Source of the DNA: Mycobacterium sp.
GTDB taxonomy: Bacteria; Actinomycetota; Actinomycetes; Mycobacteriales; Mycobacteriaceae
Direction: 5' to 3'
Assembly: GCA_029256565.1 (NCBI GenBank)
Contig: JAQSXQ010000005.1
Span: 1 to 18,330, forward strand
Length of the DNA stretch: 18,330 bases
This document shows positions 13,513-18,330 of the stretch, one piece after another. The number at the start of each line of letters is the position of its first letter. Position 1 is the stretch's first letter. The notes under the pieces are model-generated. The model was not told the origin of the DNA and made no database searches. It saw only the letters and a list, made by a program, of their open reading frames with translations. Position numbers and translations under genes: made by a program.

Positions 13513-14967
13513 CTAGCCCAGCTGGAAACCCATGATGGCCGGCAGGTGGTGGATTCCGTAGGCGCCGAGGTTGACCGACTCGAGCGCGCTGATCGAGCCC
13601 ACCGAGGCCCGCCGGCCGAATAGCCACGTCCCATCGCCGGCAAATCGCTTTGAGGCGAGTTCGGCGGCGGCGTCTAGGCGGGGGTGTGGCTTGACGCGGA
13701 ACGTGGGGCCGGCGGGGTTGGTGATCCCGGCGAATGTGGCCTGAGTCGCCGCCACCACGTCGCCCATTTTGAGAGGCACCAGGGGCAGGCCGGCGCGTTC
13801 TGCTTCGTCGTGGAGCGCCGCCGAGGGGCCGCTGGGATCGATCGCGAAACCGGCGTCAGGGTAACGTTCGTGCAGTTCGCGGAGCTTGGGCATGGCGCCG
13901 TAGGTGCCCTCCATCCAGCCGTCGCGGACGACAGCGCCGAGGGTGCCGGCGCCGTACATCTGAGTGGCGGTGATCGTCGTATCTACGCCGTCCACGCCGA
14001 CCGCGGCCGCGAAACACACACGCCCGATAGCCGGCGGGGTTTCGTCGGTGAATTGTGCGTGCCGCCAGGCATCCGCGGGGATGACGCGTTCCGTCGCCCC
14101 GGTGCGACGGTTGCCGTAAGCGCGGGCGAACTCGCCGGGCGAGTCTTTGAACTGCTCGCGGAATCCGTCGAGGGCTTCCCGGGTGAACAGGAATCCGGCG
14201 CCGGGGTGCCGCTTGTAAACGGTGTCCAGGTCCTCGGGGTCTTCGTCGGGGAACAGACCGTAGTCGAAGAACGCGACCCGAGGGCTAGCGTCACCGCCGC
14301 GCAGCGAGTCGAGCAGTTCGTTCAACGCCGTTGATTCCACAGTGCCCTCGGTGGACCAGATCCACGTCTGCGGCTTCTGCCCCGTGACCATCTGCCGGGT
14401 CGTCATCGTCGGCGCAAATGACTGGCGCAGGATCGCGTACTGCGCGCTGGTCCAGTACCAGAACTCATCCAGGCTGGTCCGGTCTGACTGCTTGCCGTCG
14501 AGGGCGCCCTCGACGGGTGCGAACGGGCGGAACTTCGAGCCGTTGACGAACGCGAGGGCAGCGGAGCCGTTCGATCGTCGGACGTTCGGCCCCAGCTGTC
14601 GAATCGCCGAGCCCTCCCATAGCTCTGCCATCTCCAGGAACTTGTCGGTGGCGTGCTGGCCGCTCTGGGCGGTGTACCAGGTGCGGCGACGTTTCCCCGA
14701 GAGGGCGTTGGTCACCGAACATGCGAGATCGAGCGTCGTCTTTCCGGCCTGCCGGGGAACTGTCGTGACGATGATGTCGTACACGAACAAGCCGAACGAA
14801 TCGACCTCGAGGGCCACATCTACCTCGTACGCCTGCCACGGGAGCAGCGGTTGCCCCATCTCTGCGGCGACGGCGCGAACCTTGGGGCCGTGCGTGGCAC
14901 GGCTGTAGTCACGCGCCGTCGCGAACCGGGGCTGCGTCAAGTTGGGCGGGAGCAGCAAAGGCGTCAA
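13513..14967 (-). CDS. Terminase large subunit
   Basis: A 484-residue packaging motor. The ATPase part has Walker A VPRQAGKTT (70-78) and a Walker B-like TSLDEF (165-169, D167 and catalytic E168), with coupling region around TWIWSTEG (201-208). The nuclease domain begins near CFAAAVGVDGVDTTITA (about 318-334), with D326 or D329 as a metal ligand. The start is a TTG that overlaps the small terminase gene by 59 bases and has a moderate GAGAAGA site upstream; later starts would remove the conserved N-terminal PWQAYEVD region only from ATG codon 37 on. It lies between small terminase and portal, as expected. Confidence 0.94.
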   Translation of the reverse strand: MTPLLLPPNLTQPRFATARDYSRATHGPKVRAVAAEMGQPLLPWQAYEVDVALEVDSFGLFVYDIIVTTVPRQAGKTTLDLACSVTNALSGKRRRTWYTAQSGQHATDKFLEMAELWEGSAIRQLGPNVRRSNGSAALAFVNGSKFRPFAPVEGALDGKQSDRTSLDEFWYWTSAQYAILRQSFAPTMTTRQMVTGQKPQTWIWSTEGTVESTALNELLDSLRGGDASPRVAFFDYGLFPDEDPEDLDTVYKRHPGAGFLFTREALDGFREQFKDSPGEFARAYGNRRTGATERVIPADAWRHAQFTDETPPAIGRVCFAAAVGVDGVDTTITATQMYGAGTLGAVVRDGWMEGTYGAMPKLRELHERYPDAGFAIDPSGPSAALHDEAERAGLPLVPLKMGDVVAATQATFAGITNPAGPTFRVKPHPRLDAAAELASKRFAGDGTWLFGRRASVGSISALESVNLGAYGIHHLPAIMGFQLG

Positions 14968-15286
14968 GGAGTCTTCTCGTTTCGGGTGTCAGGTGCGAGT
15001 CGTCGCCGGTCTCGTTCGGGTCTTCGGCGGGCGCAAGCTGCTGCATCATGGCGAACAGCTGGGCGGCCTCGTTGGCGACGGCGCGGCCTTTCGCGTTGCC
15101 GGCGTCGATGCTGCGAGCAAGGGACAGCGCCAGCGTTTTGGCCGTGCGTTTCACCCCCGTGAGTGGGGTGTCTTTCTCGATCTCGGCCAATGCGGCGCGC
15201 GTCTCGCGTTCTGTCTCGCCCTCGCCGTATCTGCCGACGTTTTGGGGCGTTTCTGGGCCGAAATCGAGCCCTGGCAGGGTGGTCAT
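14909..15286 (-). CDS. Terminase small subunit (putative)
   Basis: A 125-residue protein starting MTTLPGLDFGPETPQNVGRY, helical through the middle (TRAALAEIEKDTPLTGVKRT, then LALSLARSIDAGNAKGRAVA and AAQLFAMMQQLAP), with an acidic, flexible end. Its position directly before the large terminase, with a 59-base overlap, and its size fit a small terminase that marks the packaging start on DNA. No helix-turn-helix is obvious, which is common for the family. The ATG lies after a 103-base gap from the HNH gene and has only a weak GAG site. Confidence 0.8.
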   Translation of the reverse strand: MTTLPGLDFGPETPQNVGRYGEGETERETRAALAEIEKDTPLTGVKRTAKTLALSLARSIDAGNAKGRAVANEAAQLFAMMQQLAPAEDPNETGDDSHLTPETRRLLDAFAAPAQLDAAPVRDGA

Positions 15287-15389
15287 TTGGTGTCGTCTCG
15301 CGATCTTTTTTTCTGGGCCTGACCTGGGGAGATGGGGACGGTGGACGCGGGGCTTCCGTCGCGTGCGCGACCAGAAAACCGGCCCTCGA
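15287..15389. other. Non-coding gap before small terminase, candidate cos region
   Basis: This 103-bp gap holds no gene. It contains a 12-bp interrupted palindrome TCGCGTGCGCGA (15359-15370) and a T-run at 15305-15311. In many cos phages the cohesive end site lies beside the HNH and terminase genes, so this is the best place to look for cos. Nothing in the sequence proves it. Confidence 0.35.
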
Positions 15390-16094
15390 TCACCAATCGG
15401 GCGACGGCTGACCCGCGGCGGCGGTCGCCGTAGTTGCACGGCCGGCGATACTCACCGCCGCGGGGGTCTCGGGGTGCTCTGCGTACCAGCGCTCGACGTG
15501 TCGCATCATGGCCGAGGGGCGCATGGCGCGCGCTCGCTGCTCGACGACGGCACGACCTGGGTCGATGGTCTCGACGTGCCAGCCGAGGGCGCGGTACTCG
15601 GCCATGTCCTCTGGGCTTGGTAGGGCGTGGATGAGCCACACGGTGATGCGCTCGCGCAGCCTAGTAGCTCGACGGATCGCGGCCTTGCGCGCAGCGATGG
15701 CGACGTGGCGCACGTGCTCGGGGTACTCATGCGAGGCGGTCGGCGCAACGGGCATGAACGATCGCGCGATGGCGTCCATGTCGATCATCACGTCATGCGG
15801 CTTGGCGCGCTCGAGTATCCACGTGGTCTTTCCCGCGGCCGGCGGCCCGATCACCACGACGATGCTCGCACCGTAGCCGGTCATCACGCGGTCTTGACGC
15901 TTGCTGTTGCAGTGCTTGCACGCGGGTCGCAGGTTCTCGAGCGTGTCCGGCCCGCCGTGGTCGTGCGGGATCACGTGATCTTTGGTCGTGGCCACCAGCG
16001 TGCATCCCGGCAGGCGCAGCCAGCACGCCCGGCCGTACGTCTCCAGCACAAGCTCGGTGAGCTTGACAGACGCACGGCCACCCTTCCTAACCAC
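15390..16094 (-). CDS. HNH endonuclease fused to P-loop kinase-like domain
   Basis: A 234-residue two-domain protein. Residues about 15-70 are an HNH nuclease: zinc pairs C24/C31 and C59-x-x-C62, D39-H40 in KDHVIPHDHGG, N54 and N63. Residues about 78-205 are a P-loop domain of the polynucleotide kinase/AAA_33/zeta-toxin type: GPPAAGKT at 83-90, a D-x-D pair in MIDMDAIARS (105 and 107), then an Arg-rich lid-like helix (RKAAIRRATRLRERI). HNH proteins beside terminase genes take part in cos cutting in HK97-type phages; the kinase part could phosphorylate the cut ends. GTG at 16094 with AGGG upstream is preferred; GTG at 16118 is possible. It overlaps the preceding gene by eight bases. Confidence 0.88.
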   Translation of the reverse strand: MVRKGGRASVKLTELVLETYGRACWLRLPGCTLVATTKDHVIPHDHGGPDTLENLRPACKHCNSKRQDRVMTGYGASIVVVIGPPAAGKTTWILERAKPHDVMIDMDAIARSFMPVAPTASHEYPEHVRHVAIAARKAAIRRATRLRERITVWLIHALPSPEDMAEYRALGWHVETIDPGRAVVEQRARAMRPSAMMRHVERWYAEHPETPAAVSIAGRATTATAAAGQPSPDW

Positions 16095-16302
16095 GGCTGG
16101 CCCTGCGCTGCTCGTCACACCACTTGTGAACGTCCGACCACAGGTAACGGATCTCCCGCCCCACCTTGATCCAGTGCGGGCCGGTATTGTCGGCCCGCTT
16201 CTCGCGCAGCTTCCGGATGCCGGTTTTCGGGTCCAATTCCAGCCACTCCACCAGCTGCTCGGGCGTCGCCCACGTTCGGCGCCCGCCCTGCTCGCCCGTC
16301 AT
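16087..16302 (-). CDS. Excisionase-like helix-turn-helix protein
   Basis: A 71-residue protein, MTGEQGGRRTWATPEQLVEW, with a winged-helix-like end (HWIKVGREIRYLWSDVHKWC). The pattern of a short helix-turn-helix followed by a GREIRY wing resembles the HTH_17/excisionase family. It may be a recombination directionality factor, a transcription regulator, or help packaging since it precedes the HNH-terminase block. The start is set by ATGA overlap with the previous gene. Which role applies cannot be read from the sequence. Confidence 0.72.
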   Translation of the reverse strand: MTGEQGGRRTWATPEQLVEWLELDPKTGIRKLREKRADNTGPHWIKVGREIRYLWSDVHKWCDEQRRASRG

Positions 16303-16670
16303 GCGCTGGCCATCCACTGCCGCTCGAACGCCTCGAAAGTGAGACGAGGCCGGCTCTCCCACCACTCGAGCAATTCGGGCGAGGCATAGCGCTGTGCGCG
16401 CCGCTCAGGGCCGTAGAACAGGCTCCGCGGGTCTATGCCGGCGCGCCGGCCGGCGGCGTTCACCAGGCGATCGTTGGTGGCATCCGCTGCGGCCTCGTAC
16501 GCCGCATCCAGGGCCAGGTCGAACTCGGCGCGGCACTCGCGCCACTCTGCGAATCCTCGGGCGACAAGTGCGCTCACGGGGCGGAACCTCCGAACGTACG
16601 GGTGCAGGACGATCGCCCACAGGATGATTGCGGCGGGCATCCAGAACCACAGGGGCAGGGTGTCGATCAC
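16299..16670 (-). CDS. Single-pass membrane protein of unknown function
   Basis: A 123-residue protein beginning with a transmembrane helix at about residues 5-24 (LPLWFWMPAAIILWAIVLHP), then a basic stretch (YVRRFRP) and a soluble helical domain with many Ala, Arg and Glu (ALDAAYEAAADATNDRLVNA). The end is aromatic-rich (LEWWESRPRLTFEAFERQWM). I do not recognise it. The GTG at 16670 overlaps the stop of the 45-aa gene as GTGA, which favours this start over an upstream ATG at 16718 inside that gene. Being among early genes, it might alter the host envelope. Confidence 0.7.
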   Translation of the reverse strand: MIDTLPLWFWMPAAIILWAIVLHPYVRRFRPVSALVARGFAEWRECRAEFDLALDAAYEAAADATNDRLVNAAGRRAGIDPRSLFYGPERRAQRYASPELLEWWESRPRLTFEAFERQWMASA

Positions 16671-16804
16671 GGACGACCCCCCGCGCATGCCAGGGCGTAC
16701 CGGTATGCGGTCCGCCATGAGCCCCAGAGCGATGCGTACCCCTGCGGATCAATCGAGATCCAGCCGGCGCCTGCTCGAGCGCGTTCGACGCGCCAACGGG
16801 TCAC
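16667..16804 (-). CDS. 45-residue hypothetical phage protein
   Basis: A tiny gene translating from GTG as VTRWRVERARAGAGWISIDP, then QGYASLWGSWRTAYRYALAC and AGGRP. GTGA overlaps at both ends (with the genes ending at 16801 and starting at 16670) show that it fills the gap exactly. The pattern WRVxR...GW...DPxG followed by an aromatic helix recalls small actinophage proteins of unknown function, from memory. It is below usual gene-finder length limits and may be missed in standard annotation. Confidence 0.75.
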   Translation of the reverse strand: MTRWRVERARAGAGWISIDPQGYASLWGSWRTAYRYALACAGGRP

Positions 16805-17013
16805 AGGGTCACCACCTTGGCGATGATCGCTACCAAGGTCATCCCGAGCATGCCGGCCACGACACCAAGGCCGGCGGCGAGATGGACGATGGGCGCCGTG
16901 GCCGTCCTCAGCGCTTTTTCGTCAGCGGGCTGGGCGGTGAGCCGCTGGCCCGAGTGGTCGAATACCAACGGCGCGTCGTCGCGCGCGGCGGGGTCGAAAG
17001 GCGGTCGTGTCAC
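16801..17013 (-). CDS. Small membrane protein of unknown function
   Basis: A 70-residue protein with a polar, proline-rich N-terminus (VTRPPFDPAARDDAPLVFDH) and one C-terminal transmembrane helix at about 43-68 (VHLAAGLGVVAGMLGMTLVA). The GTG start overlaps the preceding stop as GTGA. A tail-anchored layout with the bulk in the cytoplasm is likely. No family is recognised; its early position in the lytic operon suggests a takeover or exclusion role, which remains speculation. Confidence 0.7.
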   Translation of the reverse strand: MTRPPFDPAARDDAPLVFDHSGQRLTAQPADEKALRTATAPIVHLAAGLGVVAGMLGMTLVAIIAKVVTL

Positions 17014-17684
17014 AGCGTTTCTCCGGTTTCGGGATTGGCATACGCGGCGGGGCGTTCGTGGCAGTGTTCGCACTTGCCTGCGCCGCCGAGGGCGTGCGTG
17101 GAGGTCTTCCAGTTGCCGGGGCAGCGATCGTCTGCCCAGACCGCCGTCCGCGCGCCCACGCGATAAGCCGGCTTTGTCTCTGGAAGGTGATTAGTGGTTT
17201 GAGTGGGTGGTTTGGGTCGCATGGGTGCGACCGGGGCGGGTCGCATGGGTGCGACCCCCTCGCGTGGATGCGACCCCGTCTGACCGGGTCGCATGGGTGC
17301 GACCCCCTCCCCCTCGAGCCCTTCCAGCTGCTCGGGGTCGAGATCGAGAATCCGCTGGTCACTGTTGCGAGTGCGGTGGTTCTTCGTGCGGTCGCAGTCA
17401 TGTGGGCACTGGAGCAGGAAGTGATAGCGGTTCGGGCGGTCGTGGGGGGCGCAGTTGTGGTCGCCGCCGGCCTGGATGAACCGCTTGATCTCGCCCAGTC
17501 GCTCGAGTTCCGCGACGTTGCGCTGCACCTGGCTGACGCTGCATGCCGCGTACTTGGCCAGCGTCTTGACGGTGGGCCATGCGCCGCCGTCGCCGTCGTG
17601 GTTCGCGATGCCCAGCAGCACCAGTCGGGCCGTTCCCTTGGCGCGTGAATGGTGGAGCGCGATCGCCATCGATTCGACGCTCAC
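17010..17684 (-). CDS. HTH replication-type protein with iteron-like repeats in its gene
   Basis: A 224-residue protein. Residues 1-92 form a winged helix of the HTH_36/replication-initiator type (MAIALHHSRAKGTARLVLLG, TVKTLAKYAACSVSQVQRNV). About 93-180 is a low-complexity linker with VAPMRP three times (GEGVAPMRPG, REGVAPMRPA, PVAPMRPK). The end (CPGNWK and GKCEHCHERP) has a possible zinc-binding Cys cluster. No helicase or polymerase gene is present, so this is the only candidate for starting phage replication, by recruiting host proteins. The GTG overlaps the previous stop as GTGA; ATG at codon 6 is an alternative. The linker DNA carries palindromic repeats that may be the origin, as in lambda O. 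Confidence 0.78.
   Translation of the reverse strand: MSVESMAIALHHSRAKGTARLVLLGIANHDGDGGAWPTVKTLAKYAACSVSQVQRNVAELERLGEIKRFIQAGGDHNCAPHDRPNRYHFLLQCPHDCDRTKNHRTRNSDQRILDLDPEQLEGLEGEGVAPMRPGQTGSHPREGVAPMRPAPVAPMRPKPPTQTTNHLPETKPAYRVGARTAVWADDRCPGNWKTSTHALGGAGKCEHCHERPAAYANPETGETL
17215..17304. repeat. Palindromic iteron-like repeats, putative replication origin
   Basis: The 18-bp palindrome GGTCGCATGGGTGCGACC (7-bp arms, 4-bp loop) occurs three times without change at 17215-17232, 17239-17256 and 17287-17304, with a degenerate copy (14 of 18 matching) at 17258-17275. The degenerate copy lies in another reading frame, so the DNA rather than the peptide appears conserved. A less GC-rich stretch (17179-17214) adjoins the array, as expected for an unwinding region. 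This resembles the lambda origin within gene O. Confidence 0.65.
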
Positions 17685-17869
17685 TCGCCGGCCAGCGCTT
17701 CGATATCCGCGGGCTCAAACAGGAACGCGCCGCGGTAGCCGGGGACCACGATGGTGGGCGTGATCTCGCCGGCCTCAACGCGGCGCGTGAGGGTGGAGCG
17801 GCTGACACCGAGGCGGGTCGCCGCCTCAGACGTACCGATCAAGTGTTGCGTTTGCACGGTTGAGAGCAT
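17681..17869 (-). CDS. Small MerR/excisionase-type HTH regulator, first lytic gene
   Basis: A 62-residue DNA-binding protein. Helix-turn-helix at about residues 9-32 (LIGTSEAATRLGVSRSTLTR), then a wing-like region (PTIVVPGYRGAFLFEPADIE). The pattern is HTH_17, shared by excisionases and small regulators. It is the first gene leftward of the divergent control region, where lambda-like phages carry Cro, so it may repress the repressor promoter or act as Xis. The ATG at 17869 has no ribosome binding site; GTG at 17857 is another option. Its stop overlaps the next start as GTGA. Confidence 0.75.
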   Translation of the reverse strand: MLSTVQTQHLIGTSEAATRLGVSRSTLTRRVEAGEITPTIVVPGYRGAFLFEPADIEALAGE

Positions 17870-17967
17870 CGCACCGCGAATGGGTTATCCAGTGCATTGC
17901 ACTATCACACGGCGTGTCACGCTTCGCGTACTTGCACTAGATAGCGCATCCGGCCAATATCGTGCAT
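17870..17967. promoter_or_regulatory. Divergent control region with operators and repressor promoter
   Basis: This is the only divergent gap of the prophage. It contains a perfect 13-bp dyad AGTGCATTGCACT (17891-17903), a second dyad ACACGGCGTGT (17907-17917), and the octamer TTGCACTA twice (17897-17904, 17932-17939). A rightward promoter TTGCAC (17932-17937), 17 bp, CAATAT (17955-17960) would start RNA at about 17967-17968, on the repressor ATG itself, giving a leaderless message. The leftward lytic promoter is not clear; GGATAAC (17891-17885 region, minus strand) next to the first dyad is a candidate -10. Confidence 0.6.
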
Positions 17968-18273
17968 ATGAGCATGCAAACCGCGACCGATCCGCGCTTC
18001 CTGCTGGACTTCTCTGACCGCCTCGCCCTGGCGCAGCGCCGATCGGGCCTGTCGGTGTCGGAGCTTGCGGAGCGAATCGAGGTGCACCGGAACACGGTGG
18101 GCGCGTGGATCAACGGCCGGCAGCGTCCCCGCTCGAGGGACCTCAAGGCGTACGCGCTCGCGACGGGATACCCCGTGCGCTGGCTGGAAACAGGAGAGGC
18201 CCCGCACGATGGCGGGGCCCCTGATGGTGGATCGCTCCCCGGCTTGGACTCGAACCAAGAACCTATCGGTTAA
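17968..18273 (+). CDS. Immunity repressor, truncated by integration at the att core
   Basis: A 101-residue Cro/C1-type protein that should hold the lytic operon silent. Residues about 13-70 form the HTH: FSDRLALAQRRSGLSVSELA, ERIEVHRNTVGAWINGRQRP. The final 13 residues (SLPGLDSNQEPIG) are encoded by the att core, and the stop TAA uses one core base and two host tRNA bases. In the circular phage the frame continues 11 residues to LRAAA. This is the layout of integration-dependent immunity: a stable short form in the lysogen, an unstable long form in the virus. I start at ATG 17968 because the promoter predicts a leaderless message there; GTG at 17962 and ATG at 17974 are possible. Confidence 0.85.
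   Translation: MSMQTATDPRFLLDFSDRLALAQRRSGLSVSELAERIEVHRNTVGAWINGRQRPRSRDLKAYALATGYPVRWLETGEAPHDGGAPDGGSLPGLDSNQEPIG
18198..18219 (-). terminator. GC-rich hairpin at the repressor 3' end
   Basis: A perfect 8-bp stem GGCCCCGC (18198-18205) and GCGGGGCC (18212-18219) with a 6-nt loop, inside the repressor coding sequence 12 bp before the att core. Read on the minus strand it is followed by TCTCCTGTTTCC, moderately T-rich. It could stop the tRNA-Asn transcript, which in the lysogen runs antisense into the repressor gene. Confidence 0.4.
18232..18271. repeat. Right attachment site core (attR)
   Basis: This is the second copy of the 40-bp core. On its right side the intact tRNA-Asn continues, so phage DNA ends here and host DNA begins at 18272. 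The strand exchange must have occurred within the core, left of the anticodon bases at 18272-18273, since these keep the host sequence. Confidence 0.93.
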
Positions 18274-18307
18274 CAGCCGATTGCTCTGCCAATTGAGCTA
18301 CCGAGGA
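18235..18307 (-). tRNA. tRNA-Asn (anticodon GTT), integration target
   Basis: A 73-nt cloverleaf on the minus strand: acceptor TCCTCGG with CCGGGGA, D arm GCTC/GAGC, anticodon arm ATCGG-CTGTTAA-CCGAT with anticodon GTT, variable loop AGGTT, T arm CTTGG-TTCGAGT-CCAAG, discriminator G. All stems pair (one G-U in the acceptor). CCA is not encoded. Positions 37-73 are contributed by the att core, so the gene is restored by integration and should be functional. Confidence 0.97.
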
Positions 18308-18330
18308 TCATGCGCGCCTTGCGGCGGGCA

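Larger units (their letters stand above)
60..18271. mobile_element. Complete small siphovirus prophage integrated in tRNA-Asn
   Basis: A 40-bp identical direct repeat (60-99 and 18232-18271) bounds an integrase, a repressor, a replication-type gene, terminase, head, tail and lysis genes. One unit including one core copy is 18,172 bp. All modules of a tailed phage appear intact and I see no frameshifted structural gene, so the element may be inducible. The gene set (HK97-type portal, protease-capsid fusion, 500-residue tape measure, tail tip proteins with enzymatic domains) indicates a siphovirus. From general knowledge the size resembles the smallest siphoviruses of Arthrobacter and Microbacterium, but I could not compare sequences. 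Confidence 0.95.

Noticed and set aside
12179..13627. Portal gene starting at 13627
   Set aside because: The extra 73 codons overlap the terminase end and cross the 10-bp repeat array; the portal-like sequence begins at ATG 13408.
17215..17304. CRISPR array
   Set aside because: Repeats are 18-bp palindromes with spacing of 1 to 30 bases inside a coding gene, without cas genes; an iteron array fits better.

Overview
The window holds one complete, very compact siphovirus-type prophage of about 18.2 kb in a GC-rich actinobacterial chromosome. A Microbacteriaceae host such as Microbacterium is my best guess, from protein style and base composition; I could not search it. The prophage sits in a tRNA-Asn(GTT) gene. 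The intact tRNA lies on the minus strand at the right end (18235-18307), and a 40-bp copy of its 3' half marks the left end (60-99).

Layout: on the plus strand at the left are a tyrosine integrase, a small membrane protein and a terminator. Everything from 17869 down to 1307 lies on the minus strand and reads like one long lytic operon. In order of transcription it holds a small HTH regulator, an HTH replication-type protein with iteron-like repeats inside its gene, three tiny proteins (one only 45 aa), an excisionase-like HTH protein, an HNH nuclease fused to a P-loop kinase-like domain, small and large terminase, portal, a ClpP-type protease fused to the major capsid protein, head-tail connector, tail terminator-like protein, HK97-gp10-like protein, major tail protein, tail assembly chaperone with a probable -1 frameshift, tape measure, three tail-tip proteins (one with an M23 peptidase, one with an SGNH esterase), an M23 lysin, an M15 endolysin and two membrane proteins of holin type. 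Many neighbours overlap by ATGA or GTGA. On the plus strand at the right end is a Cro/C1-type repressor.

The key observation is the genetic switch. The repressor gene runs into the att core and, in this lysogen, stops at a TAA made of the last core base plus two host tRNA anticodon bases. Rejoining the ends in silico, as in the circular phage, replaces this stop with TTC and extends the protein by FQPLRHLRAAA, followed about 100 bp later by the integrase gene in the same direction. Integration therefore trims the repressor and separates it from int. The integrase ends in LLAA, resembling an ssrA-type degradation tag, and has no obvious arm-binding domain. This matches the integration-dependent immunity known from mycobacteriophages such as BPs and Brujita, here in a small prophage of a probably different host. 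Other points of interest are the putative origin inside the replication gene, two genes with strong internal start sites (protease-capsid and endolysin), the HNH-kinase fusion, and a 10-bp periodic repeat array between terminase and portal.
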